Positions 7,620 to 15,122 of a stretch of DNA of 56,034 nucleotides are shown in pieces. The translations under genes and the position numbers were made by a program. Numbering within the stretch: the first letter of the stretch is position 1; each line of letters begins with the position of its first letter. The notes under the pieces were generated by a model, which saw nothing but the letters and a program-made list of their open reading frames with translations, had not been told where the DNA came from and searched no databases. The stretch covers positions 1 to 56,034 of the forward strand of contig JAFVYV010000002.1 of the NCBI GenBank assembly GCA_017508485.1, in the 5' to 3' direction. The DNA is from Clostridia bacterium (GTDB taxonomy: Bacteria; Bacillota; Clostridia; Christensenellales; Borkfalkiaceae).

Positions 7620-7648
7620 TTGAAAACTCAAATAGTATATGTTAAAAT
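7620..7648 (+). promoter_or_regulatory. Promoter of structured RNA / SPFH module
   Basis: TTGAAA, 17-bp spacer, TAAAAT. The expected start falls at about 7655, exactly at the first base of the outer helix of the RNA below. Confidence 0.65.
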
Positions 7649-7654
7649 ATAAAA

Positions 7655-7850
7655 GCCAAACTATAACTAAATAAAAAAGAAAAACACAAAGATAGGGGAA
7701 TTCTACTCTATTGTACTTATGCGTTTAATTTGATAAAAATGCAAAGTCCTAACGGTGTGAGTACAATGTGTTTTTCGTATCGGTATAGTTTGGCGACTAC
7801 AGGGGTTTGCGTTTTTTATGCGTTTACTTCGGTAGGCGCATTTTTTATTT
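7655..7850 (+). ncRNA. Structured RNA of unknown class with its own terminator
   Basis: Nearly all of the 364 bp between genes here is one folded RNA. Outer helix GCCAAACTATA (7655-7665) pairs perfectly with 7784-7794. A second helix GAAAAACACA (7679-7688) pairs perfectly with 7767-7776. Inside are hairpin ATAGGG/CTCTAT (about 7692-7711) and helix TTGTACT/AGTACAA with an inner TGCGTTT stem. A terminator hairpin TGCGTTTAC-TTCG-GTAGGCGCA plus T-run (7819-7846) ends it 40 bp before the next start. It could be a riboswitch or attenuator for the three following genes or a free small RNA. I checked it by eye against common riboswitch motifs and found no match. Confidence 0.65.
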
Positions 7851-7886
7851 TAAATTGCGCGCAAAAATAAACAAGAGGAGAAACAA

Positions 7887-8057
7887 ATGAGAGAAGAAAA
7901 GACAAAGAACGAAAAAGATAGTGTAGAACAGCAACAAATAATTGTTCCATACGGAATTGAAAAGAAAAAAATGATTATTTGTGACGTCTGTGGTTATGCA
8001 AACCCGGAATATACTGCAATTTGCAAAAATTGTAGCAATGACTTGGAAAGGAGTTAA
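7887..8057 (+). CDS. Small zinc-ribbon protein
   Basis: 56 aa. A charged N-terminal half is followed by a four-cysteine zinc ribbon, CDVCGYANPEYTAICKNC. A strong AGAGGAG site precedes the ATG by 8 bp. The gene lies 6 bp before the SPFH-like gene and is clearly its operon partner. Stand-alone zinc ribbons of this treble-clef type act as protein-protein or nucleic-acid adaptors; the partner here is presumably the membrane protein encoded next. Function unknown. Confidence 0.75.
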   Translation: MREEKTKNEKDSVEQQQIIVPYGIEKKKMIICDVCGYANPEYTAICKNCSNDLERS

Positions 8058-8063
8058 CAAAAG

Positions 8064-9377
8064 ATGAACATTAGTAAATTATCAAAAGAAGAACTAATTA
8101 CCCAACTAAATAACGAACAAATTGACGTTAACGAACTTAATTTGAATGTTTTACTACAAAGAGAAGCGTATTTTGAAGCAATAAAAATTCGTCCATCTCT
8201 TCTTACAAAAGTTTCAGGCGCAAATGAAAGACATTTTTTATTACCAGCAATTGAAAAGAACCCTGTTTTTTTTGTATATCTTGACAAAAAACAATACACT
8301 AATGAACTTGCACAATTATATTTAGAATATAGACTTAACGAATCTTCTAAAAAGCCTAACAAGGTAGATGAAGTAAACGGTTTACTTATTGCTCAAAAAA
8401 GTATGGATAACAAGGTTGTATTAAACTACAGTTATGCTACAAATGATGGCGAAGAACTTTATTATTACGACAACGAACTTGAAGTTCCTGCGTCTATTAA
8501 ATCATATTTTAAGGCAACTTTAAAAATTGTTGATGCACTTGCTTTAATAAAGAAATTAGACTTACATATTACGCAACTTGGTGAAAACAAAGTAAAGGCA
8601 ACAATAAAAGATATTTTTGACAATCAATATAAAGCGTATTTAAGCAAATATATTTCAAAACAAAAAATCGGTTATTACACTCTTTGCACAACACTTTATG
8701 ACTTTGAAGAATTTTTCCAAAACAAAATGTCAGACGTGTTTAAGTCTTACGGCATTGAACTTACTGACTTTATAATTAAAAAACTTGCTATTCCTAAAGA
8801 TATTCAATACAAAATTGAAGACCAAGCATTTAAAATTCGTCAATTAAGGGCAGATAATGAAGCAAATAACGAATTTGCAAAAAAATCTTTAGAAAATTAT
8901 GAAAAGAAACTTTCAATACAAGAAAAATATCCAGAAGCCGAACATTCTTTAACTGAATATGAAAAAGATTTAGCGTTAAAAAGATATCTTATTAAAAAGG
9001 GTAGACAAGAAGTTGACAATATTAATCGTAACATTGATATTGACAAAGCTAAAGATTTAGTTGACTCTGCAATTAATAAAAAGGAAGAAGCTATAATACC
9101 AGAAAAGAAGAATCCTTTCAGAGTTGCTTATTTTACAATGTTGATAATTTGTGCAAGCATTAACTTTATTTTATTATTTGTTGTACCTGGTCCTGCATTA
9201 ATTGTGTTAGGTATTTTAACGGCTATATTTGGTCTTATAGGTGGACTATGTTATGAGAAATTGAAAAAGCCTGAAAATAAAACGGAAGTATTAGTAAATA
9301 CACCTAACAGTGTAGCAACTCCTGTACAAACTCAACCTGATACTACAAACAATGTTGAAGAAAATAGGGAGAACTAA
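8064..9377 (+). CDS. SPFH-like protein with C-terminal membrane segments
   Basis: 437 aa. Residues about 110-260 resemble the SPFH/Band 7 fold, including a segment SYGIELTDFIIKKLAIPKD like the end of that domain, then a charged helical stretch (260-345), two hydrophobic segments (about 355-375 and 378-398) and a polar tail. The order, soluble domain first and membrane anchor near the C-terminus, is the reverse of classical flotillins but resembles YdjI-type SPFH proteins that associate with zinc ribbons. Together with the preceding zinc-ribbon gene this suggests a membrane-organising or stress-sensing unit. Assignment is by pattern and moderate; no catalytic motif was seen. Confidence 0.5.
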   Translation: MNISKLSKEELITQLNNEQIDVNELNLNVLLQREAYFEAIKIRPSLLTKVSGANERHFLLPAIEKNPVFFVYLDKKQYTNELAQLYLEYRLNESSKKPNKVDEVNGLLIAQKSMDNKVVLNYSYATNDGEELYYYDNELEVPASIKSYFKATLKIVDALALIKKLDLHITQLGENKVKATIKDIFDNQYKAYLSKYISKQKIGYYTLCTTLYDFEEFFQNKMSDVFKSYGIELTDFIIKKLAIPKDIQYKIEDQAFKIRQLRADNEANNEFAKKSLENYEKKLSIQEKYPEAEHSLTEYEKDLALKRYLIKKGRQEVDNINRNIDIDKAKDLVDSAINKKEEAIIPEKKNPFRVAYFTMLIICASINFILLFVVPGPALIVLGILTAIFGLIGGLCYEKLKKPENKTEVLVNTPNSVATPVQTQPDTTNNVEENREN

Positions 9378-9378
9378 A

Positions 9379-9795
9379 ATGGAAACTAATTATAAAAAAG
9401 CAAAAACAATAATTTTATCAATAACTTTAAGTTTAGCAGTATTTTTTATTATTATTGGTTCAGTTATAGTAGGCGGGACAAAAGGTAGTGCAAACAATCC
9501 AATACGATTATATGAGGACAATCCAAAGCGTATACATGCAGAATATGGAGAAGGATATTATTATACGTATAAATCTGATACAAGTGGATATTATTATATT
9601 TATATAGATGGTGCTCAATTATATGATGTAGCAGGCGCAACAGGTACGGTTAGTACAGCTTATCGTGAAATTTATAATGGTTATACTTATGACTATCGCT
9701 ATGAGGTTTATCTTTCAGGTTATAATACAGACCATAGAATTTTAGTAGAATCAAGAACGTCTTCCAAAATTCGTATTGTAATTGTAAAACAATAA
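9379..9795 (+). CDS. Small membrane-anchored extracytoplasmic protein
   Basis: 138 aa. The N-terminal segment (about 10-33) is a single hydrophobic anchor or uncleaved signal, followed by a tyrosine-rich, beta-prone domain (YYYTYKSDTSGYYYIYIDGA). The start at 9379 is chosen over the in-frame ATG at 9352 because AGGGAG lies 7 bp upstream of it and it begins 2 bp after the preceding stop. Last gene of the zinc ribbon-SPFH module. The mature part looks like a small pre-peptidase or beta-sandwich fold; function unknown. Confidence 0.65.
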   Translation: METNYKKAKTIILSITLSLAVFFIIIGSVIVGGTKGSANNPIRLYEDNPKRIHAEYGEGYYYTYKSDTSGYYYIYIDGAQLYDVAGATGTVSTAYREIYNGYTYDYRYEVYLSGYNTDHRILVESRTSSKIRIVIVKQ

Positions 9796-9798
9796 AAA

Positions 9799-9835
9799 AA
9801 AAGAACACTTTTAGGGTGTTCTTTTTTATGCAAAA
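9799..9835 (+). repeat. Right copy of direct repeat containing a terminator
   Basis: AAAAGAACACTT, 5-nt variable loop TTAGG, then GTGTTCTTTTTTATGCAAAA. It serves as the terminator of the module and matches 7546-7584 apart from the loop and one T. Confidence 0.8.
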
Positions 9836-9857
9836 TGAAAGCAAAAAATTTTGCTTG

Positions 9858-9886
9858 TTGACAGAAAGTCTTAGTGGTGGTATAAT
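9858..9886 (+). promoter_or_regulatory. Promoter of O-antigen-ligase-like gene
   Basis: TTGACA, 17 bp, TATAAT, both perfect. A hairpin AAGGCGACTT / AAGTTGCCTT with a T-rich tail (about 9904-9940) lies in the leader and may attenuate or stabilise the transcript. Confidence 0.8.
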
Positions 9887-9947
9887 AAATTCGTAAACGA
9901 AAGAAGGCGACTTAAAGCAAAGTTGCCTTTGATTTTAAAGGGACGTT

Positions 9948-11360
9948 ATGATAGAAAGGGTTAGAGAAAACCGCATAATGAAAAAGGTTTTAGAATTTAT
10001 TGGAAGCGATAAGTTCATTTTTTTTGCAACCTTTTTAACCGTACTTGCTAACGCCTTTTCTTTAGAGTTTGTTGCGTGGAGTGTGGCTTTTTTAGTAGGG
10101 GCAGTAAGCATACTTTTTTCAAAAGACTTACGCGCAATTTTACCTATTGCAATGCTTTCAGGGTTTTCAATTTCAAGGGCGAATAACACAAAAGGGGTGC
10201 TATCCGTATTAGATAAAGGGGACTACTTTTTGTTAGAAGACCCTAAAGGCTATATTACAATAGCAGTTTTTGGTGGAATACTTTTAATTTTACTACTAGT
10301 TAGAATTTTTGCTTTAGGCGACTTTAAGAAGATGAAAAGTAAAAAATACACCTTCAAATACGCACTACTTTCTTTAGCAGTAGCCCTTTTAATTGCAGGA
10401 CTAACCAAAAGATTTTTTGACTTTAAAAACATAACGAGTGCTTTAATAATGATATTAAGCACAAGCGCTTGTTATTTTCTACTACTTGGCACTATAGATT
10501 TTAAGGACTTGCCGTTTAGTTATTTTGCAAAATTTTTCTTTTCATTTGCATTTGTTTCAGCCTTTTCAGTAATAGTCGTTTACCTAAAACACTTTGACGA
10601 AATATCAAAAGTGGTAGACGGTGTTTTACAAATTCAAAGGGGCGCAATCGGTACAGGCTGGGGTGGACAAAACACAATAAGCGTAGTCTTTTTAATGTCA
10701 GTTCCGTTTGGTTTTTACCTTGCGCTAACGGAAAAAAGGGGATATATCTACTCAATTTTAATAATTTTAACCTACATAATAACCTGTCTTAACCTATCAA
10801 GAACATTAATTTTGTTCGGCGGGATATTCTTACTTATCGGTTTTATAATTTTACTTATAAAAAGCAAAAAAAGACTTCAACATTTAATAGTTGTGTTAGC
10901 CTTTTTAGCCACTGTATCAATAATAGGAATTGTATTTTTTGATAAATTAAAAGGACTATTTGGTCTTTTAATAGAAAGGGGATTTATTTATAGTGATAGG
11001 CTAAAACTAATGCAATATGGAATAGAAGCCTTCAAAGAAAGCCCAATTTTAGGCGTAGGTTATATTTATTGCGACCCAGCCGTTCATTTTAAGGGAGCGT
11101 TTGGTAAGTACCACAACATATTTGTAGATATTCTTGCAAGTAGTGGCATAATCGGTTTAATACTACTAATACTCCATTTTGCGCTTGTAATTAAAAACGG
11201 TTTTAGAAAGAAAGGCTCATTTATAACCACCATTTTAGCAGTAGGGGCTTTAGTTTTGGTATCTTGTTTTGACAGATTTTTCTTCATACCACCAATAATG
11301 CTATTTTACTCAGTATTTTTACTTATAATGGAAGGGTATAAAGAAAAGAACGAAGAATAA
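9948..11360 (+). CDS. O-antigen ligase/polymerase (Wzy_C)-like membrane protein
   Basis: 470 aa with about twelve hydrophobic segments. The larger extracytoplasmic loop in the second half carries the motif region ESPILGVGY...KYHNIFVDILASSGIIGL, typical of the O-antigen ligase family (WaaL, Wzy and TuaE-like), in which a histidine in the NxxH/HNxF context is part of the active region. In Gram-positives such enzymes polymerise or attach cell-wall polysaccharide. It stands alone, with its own promoter and terminator and no glycosyltransferases beside it. The start at 9948 has a GGGAC site; a second ATG at 9978 is possible. Confidence 0.75.
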   Translation: MIERVRENRIMKKVLEFIGSDKFIFFATFLTVLANAFSLEFVAWSVAFLVGAVSILFSKDLRAILPIAMLSGFSISRANNTKGVLSVLDKGDYFLLEDPKGYITIAVFGGILLILLLVRIFALGDFKKMKSKKYTFKYALLSLAVALLIAGLTKRFFDFKNITSALIMILSTSACYFLLLGTIDFKDLPFSYFAKFFFSFAFVSAFSVIVVYLKHFDEISKVVDGVLQIQRGAIGTGWGGQNTISVVFLMSVPFGFYLALTEKRGYIYSILIILTYIITCLNLSRTLILFGGIFLLIGFIILLIKSKKRLQHLIVVLAFLATVSIIGIVFFDKLKGLFGLLIERGFIYSDRLKLMQYGIEAFKESPILGVGYIYCDPAVHFKGAFGKYHNIFVDILASSGIIGLILLILHFALVIKNGFRKKGSFITTILAVGALVLVSCFDRFFFIPPIMLFYSVFLLIMEGYKEKNEE

Positions 11361-11377
11361 AACAAACTTCAAGCATT

Positions 11378-11408
11378 AAAAAGCGGTTAATCAATCGCTT
11401 TTTTGTTT
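11378..11408 (+). terminator. Intrinsic terminator
   Basis: AAAAGCG...CGCTTTTTT with inner GTT/AAT pairing and a T-run, after the O-antigen-ligase-like gene. Confidence 0.7.
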
Positions 11409-11432
11409 TTTATATATTTTATATATAAAAAG

Positions 11433-11461
11433 TTGAAAAAAACAAAATAAAGTGTTAAAAT
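11433..11461 (+). promoter_or_regulatory. Promoter of aminotransferase-tyrS operon
   Basis: TTGAAA, 17 bp, TAAAAT, 30 bp before the start codon. No other clear promoter is seen before 17.4 kb, so this may drive the run through to the methyltransferase. Confidence 0.6.
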
Positions 11462-11491
11462 AATAAATAGCAATTTATTAGGAGTAAAAAT

Positions 11492-12664
11492 ATGTACGAC
11501 TTCAGCGATAGAGTTAAGAATTTAACGGGCAACGCTATAAGAGAAATTTTTAAGTATTTAGCCGACCCTGAAATGATATCTTTTGCAGGTGGATTACCTG
11601 CTACAAATATGCTACCTAAAGAAGAAATAGGTAAGTTTATGGCAGAATGTTTAGAAGAAAATCCAACAGCCTTTCTTCAATACGGCTCAACGGAAGGCTA
11701 TTTACCACTTAGAAACAGTTATTTAGACTACGTTAAAAGATGTGGTATTGAAAACCAAAGTATAGACAACACTTTAATTATAAGTGGTGGACAACAAGGT
11801 ATTGACCTAATGTGTAAATGTTTCCTAAACAAAGGGGACGCAGTTTTAGTTCAAAAACCAACATATCTTGCCGTTTTACATATTCTAAAAACTTACGAAG
11901 CATCAGTTTTTGGTGTAGAACAAGGGGAAGACGGCTTAGACCTAAACGATTTAGAAGAACAAATAAAAGCGCATAAACCAAAGTTTTTATATTTAGTACC
12001 AAACTTCTTAAACCCAACGGGCAAAACCTTAACTGTAGAAACTAGAAAGAAGGCGCTTGAAATTTGTGAAAAGTACGGCGTACTAATCGTAGAAGACGAC
12101 CCTTATAGAGAACTTCGTTTTGAAGGCACACCACTTCCATCAATCAAAAGTTTTGATAAGACCGGCACGGTAGTTTACCTATCAAGTATGTCAAAAACTA
12201 TTGCACCAGCCCTTCGTGTAGGTTGCGCAGTAGGTCCTGAAGAAGTTATTAGAAAAATGACTATCGGTAAACAAGCAGTTGACGTACACACAAACACACT
12301 TGCGCAAGGCGTTGTTGATAAGTTTATTAGAACGGGCGCAATCGATAAGCAAATTGAAAGAGCAAAACCAGTTTATAAAGAAAAGAAAGATTTATTTATA
12401 GAAAATTTAGATAGACTTATGCCAAGTTCATTTGTTCACACTAATCCAGAAGGCGGTTTATTTATTTGGGGTGAATTTACTGACGGCACAAGCGCAAAAG
12501 CAAAGTTTAGAGAAGCAATTGAAAACAAAGTTGCTTTCGTTAGTGGTAACGACTTCTTCTTTGACGGAAGTGGCGACCACACTATAAGACTTAACTTCTC
12601 AAACGCAACTAAAGAACAAATTGAAGTTGGACTTCATAGATTAGCAAAAATATTCAAAAAATAG
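11492..12664 (+). CDS. PLP-dependent class I/II aminotransferase (2-aminoadipate type)
   Basis: 390 aa fold-type I aminotransferase. Seen: SFAGGLPATNMLP near the N-terminus, the NPTGKTL turn, DDPYREL (PLP-binding Asp and Tyr) and the Schiff-base lysine K235 in SSMSKTIAPALRVG. These match the LysN/MocR-like aminotransferases that act on aromatic amino acids or 2-aminoadipate with 2-oxoglutarate. No DNA-binding domain is fused, so it is an enzyme rather than a regulator. It sits 9 bp upstream of tyrS, which hints at aromatic amino acid metabolism, but substrate is not predictable from sequence. Confidence 0.85.
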   Translation: MYDFSDRVKNLTGNAIREIFKYLADPEMISFAGGLPATNMLPKEEIGKFMAECLEENPTAFLQYGSTEGYLPLRNSYLDYVKRCGIENQSIDNTLIISGGQQGIDLMCKCFLNKGDAVLVQKPTYLAVLHILKTYEASVFGVEQGEDGLDLNDLEEQIKAHKPKFLYLVPNFLNPTGKTLTVETRKKALEICEKYGVLIVEDDPYRELRFEGTPLPSIKSFDKTGTVVYLSSMSKTIAPALRVGCAVGPEEVIRKMTIGKQAVDVHTNTLAQGVVDKFIRTGAIDKQIERAKPVYKEKKDLFIENLDRLMPSSFVHTNPEGGLFIWGEFTDGTSAKAKFREAIENKVAFVSGNDFFFDGSGDHTIRLNFSNATKEQIEVGLHRLAKIFKK

Positions 12665-12673
12665 GTGAAAGAT

Positions 12674-13882
12674 ATGACAAAAAATGTTTACGACGTATTA
12701 AAAGAAAGAGGATTTATTAAACAAACCATATACGATGAAGACTTATACAAAATGCTAGGGGAAGAAAAGGTAACCTTTTACGTAGGTTTTGACCCAACGG
12801 CAGACAGTTTACATATCGGACACTATATTCCAGTAATGGCAATGGCTTGGATGCAAAAATTCGGTCATACGCCAATTGCACTATTCGGTGGTGGAACGGG
12901 TATGATAGGCGACCCATCAGGCAGAAGCGATATGCGTAATATGATGACGGTAGAAACTATCAACCACAACGTAGAATGCTTTAAAAAGCAAATGTCAAGA
13001 TTTATCTCTTTTGAAGGGGAAAATCCTGCAATTATCGCAAACAACGCAGACTGGCTACTTAAACTAAACTACGTAGACTTCCTTCGTGACGTTGGCGTAT
13101 ATTTTTCAGTAAACAAAATGCTAACTGCAGAATGTTATAAACAAAGACTTGAAAAGGGCTTAACCTTCTTTGAATTCAACTATATGTTAATGCAAGGCTA
13201 CGACTTCTATAAATTAAACACGACTTACGGATGTAAACTTCAAGTCGGTGGCGACGACCAATGGTCAAATATGCTTGCAGGTGTTGACTTAATTAGAAGA
13301 AAGACAAGAAAGGACGCTTTCTGTTTAACTTGTACTTTGCTATTAAATAGCGAAGGCAAAAAAATGGGCAAAACGCAAAAAGGTGCGTTATGGCTTGATG
13401 AAAACAAGTGTTCTGTTTACGACTTCTATCAATATTTTAGAAACGTTGAAGACGTAAAAGTTGCAGAATGTATGAAACTTTTAACCTTTATGGACTTAAA
13501 AGAAATTGAAGAATTAACAAAGTATCAAGATGAAAGAATAAACAACGCAAAAGAAAGATTAGCCTTTGAAGTAACCAAGTTAGTTCACGGTGAAGAAAAG
13601 GCGTTAGAAGCGCAAAAACAAGCAAGAGCAGCCTTTTCAGGCAACGCAGAAGATATGCCAACAGTAGTTGTTCCAATTTCTACTGAATTTGTTTCAGACC
13701 TACTAGTACTTGCTGGACAAGCGAAGTCAAAAGGGGAAGCAAAGCGTTTAATTGAAGGCGGTGGCGTATCAATCAACGACACAAAAATCACAGATGCGTT
13801 TAGTAAAATTAGTGAAGAAGACAAAAAAGGTTTAGTTCTTCATAAAGGTAAAAAAGTTCATATCAAGATAGAGTTTAATTAA
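12674..13882 (+). CDS. tyrS: Tyrosyl-tRNA synthetase
   Basis: 402 aa class I synthetase charging tRNA-Tyr. The HIGH signature is in DSLHIGHYIP, the KMSKS loop reads KMGKT, and a C-terminal S4 RNA-binding domain (AGQAKSKGEAKRLIEGGG) closes the protein, as in TyrS type 1. I start at ATG 12674, with AGGTGA 5 bp upstream; an in-frame GTG at 12665 lies inside that ribosome-binding site and is less likely. No T-box leader precedes it, in contrast to ileS in this window; it is co-transcribed with the aminotransferase. yigZ overlaps its stop by one base. Confidence 0.96.
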   Translation: MTKNVYDVLKERGFIKQTIYDEDLYKMLGEEKVTFYVGFDPTADSLHIGHYIPVMAMAWMQKFGHTPIALFGGGTGMIGDPSGRSDMRNMMTVETINHNVECFKKQMSRFISFEGENPAIIANNADWLLKLNYVDFLRDVGVYFSVNKMLTAECYKQRLEKGLTFFEFNYMLMQGYDFYKLNTTYGCKLQVGGDDQWSNMLAGVDLIRRKTRKDAFCLTCTLLLNSEGKKMGKTQKGALWLDENKCSVYDFYQYFRNVEDVKVAECMKLLTFMDLKEIEELTKYQDERINNAKERLAFEVTKLVHGEEKALEAQKQARAAFSGNAEDMPTVVVPISTEFVSDLLVLAGQAKSKGEAKRLIEGGGVSINDTKITDAFSKISEEDKKGLVLHKGKKVHIKIEFN

Positions 13883-14505
13883 TGAAAGAGTTTTTGACGG
13901 TATTAGGCGAGAGTGAAAATCTTATAATAATATCAAAATCAAAATTTATAACCTACCTAAAAGGTGTAGAAAGCGAAGAGGAGGCAAAGGAGTTTGTTCA
14001 AAGAATAAAAAAGCAAAACTCACTTGCCACTCACAATTGCTATGCCTATATAGCAGATAGCGAAGGACTTTTACAAAAATTTTCCGACGACGGCGAACCA
14101 CAAGGCACGGCAGGACTTCCTATGCTTGAAGTGTTAAAAGCCAAAAATTTAAGAAAAACGGCAGTAGTCGTTACAAGATATTTTGGTGGTGTTAAACTTG
14201 GCGCAGGTGGACTTGTTAGGGCGTACGCAGGTAGCGTGGCAGAAGCCGTAGAAAAAGCAAAAATAGTACAAAACGCAGAAGGCGTTTTAGTAGAAATAGT
14301 ATTAAATTACGAGCAGTATTCTAAACTGAACAGGTTTTTAGAAGGGAAAAACGTTAAAATAGTAGACACCTTTTTTGACGACGACGTAAAAATTACGGTA
14401 GCCGTTAAAGAAGAGGTCTTTAACCTATTTTTGCCATCTTTTAACGACTATTATTCAGGTAAAGGTACTGCAAAAGTTTTAAAAAGAGGGTATTTTATAT
14501 TCTAA
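13882..14505 (+). CDS. yigZ: YigZ/IMPACT family protein (UPF0029)
   Basis: 207 aa. N-terminal UPF0029/IMPACT domain with SKSKFITYL, the conserved DDGEPQGTAGLPMLEVL, and RYFGGVKLGAGGLVRAY; C-terminal DUF1949-like domain to the end. The eukaryotic homologue IMPACT binds GCN1; bacterial YigZ has an RNA-binding-like fold and no settled function. Coupled to tyrS by TAATG and to recX by a one-base overlap, so all are co-translated. Confidence 0.92.
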   Translation: MKEFLTVLGESENLIIISKSKFITYLKGVESEEEAKEFVQRIKKQNSLATHNCYAYIADSEGLLQKFSDDGEPQGTAGLPMLEVLKAKNLRKTAVVVTRYFGGVKLGAGGLVRAYAGSVAEAVEKAKIVQNAEGVLVEIVLNYEQYSKLNRFLEGKNVKIVDTFFDDDVKITVAVKEEVFNLFLPSFNDYYSGKGTAKVLKRGYFIF

Positions 14506-15122
14506 TGGGCAAAATTACCGACATCAAACTTCAAGCAAAAAATAAAGAAAGGTGCAATATTTATATTGACAACTCCTTTTGTTGTGGAATTTTACTTGAA
14601 ACGGTAATTTTAAATAAGTTAAAAGTTGGTTTAGAAATTTCAGCCGAAGAGTTAGGTAGAATTCAACTTGAAAGTGAAAAAAGAACGGTTTTTGACAAGA
14701 CTTTAGACTACATTTCAAAAACGCAAAAAACGGAAAAGCAAATAAAAGATAAGTTAAAAGAAAAAGGCTACCTAAAAGAAACTATTGACTACGTTATAGA
14801 TAAACTTAAAGAATACAAATTTATTGATGATTTTGAGTACGCAAAAAGTTATATAAGGCTTTATAAAGAAAAGAAAGGCAAAAAACTTTTAGAGTACGAA
14901 CTAATGCAAAAAGGGGTAAGAAAACAGATTATTGAAAGCGTGTTAGAAGAAGAAAATTTAGACCAAAAAGACGCTTGTTTTACCCTATTAAAAAAGCACT
15001 TAAAAAACAAAGAAATCACTAGGGAAAACCTAGCAAAAGCATACAAGTACGTTTTATCAAAAGGCTTTAGTTATGAAGAAGCCTCTAACGCACTAAGTTT
15101 GTTAAAGGAAGAAGACTTATGA
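14505..15122 (+). CDS. recX: RecX regulatory protein
   Basis: 205 aa built of three-helix repeats typical of RecX: residues about 60-110 (RTVFDKTLDYISKTQKTEKQ), then LKEKGYLKETIDYVIDKLKEYKFIDDFEYA, the most conserved family stretch. RecX binds and disassembles RecA filaments, limiting strand exchange. recA itself is not nearby. The N-terminal 55 residues form the small beta-rich extension seen in Firmicutes members. Starts at the last base of yigZ and overlaps nnr by 4 bp (ATGA). Confidence 0.9.
   Translation: MGKITDIKLQAKNKERCNIYIDNSFCCGILLETVILNKLKVGLEISAEELGRIQLESEKRTVFDKTLDYISKTQKTEKQIKDKLKEKGYLKETIDYVIDKLKEYKFIDDFEYAKSYIRLYKEKKGKKLLEYELMQKGVRKQIIESVLEEENLDQKDACFTLLKKHLKNKEITRENLAKAYKYVLSKGFSYEEASNALSLLKEEDL

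Noticed and set aside
7655..7850. Purine, TPP, c-di-GMP, SAM, FMN or cobalamin riboswitch
   Set aside because: The conserved core motifs of these classes were looked for and not found.
9352..9795. Longer start at ATG 9352 for the small anchored protein
   Set aside because: It lies inside the end of the previous gene without a ribosome-binding site; ATG 9379 has AGGGAG at 7 bp.
12665..13882. GTG 12665 as start of tyrS
   Set aside because: The GTG overlaps the AGGTGA Shine-Dalgarno site of the ATG at 12674.
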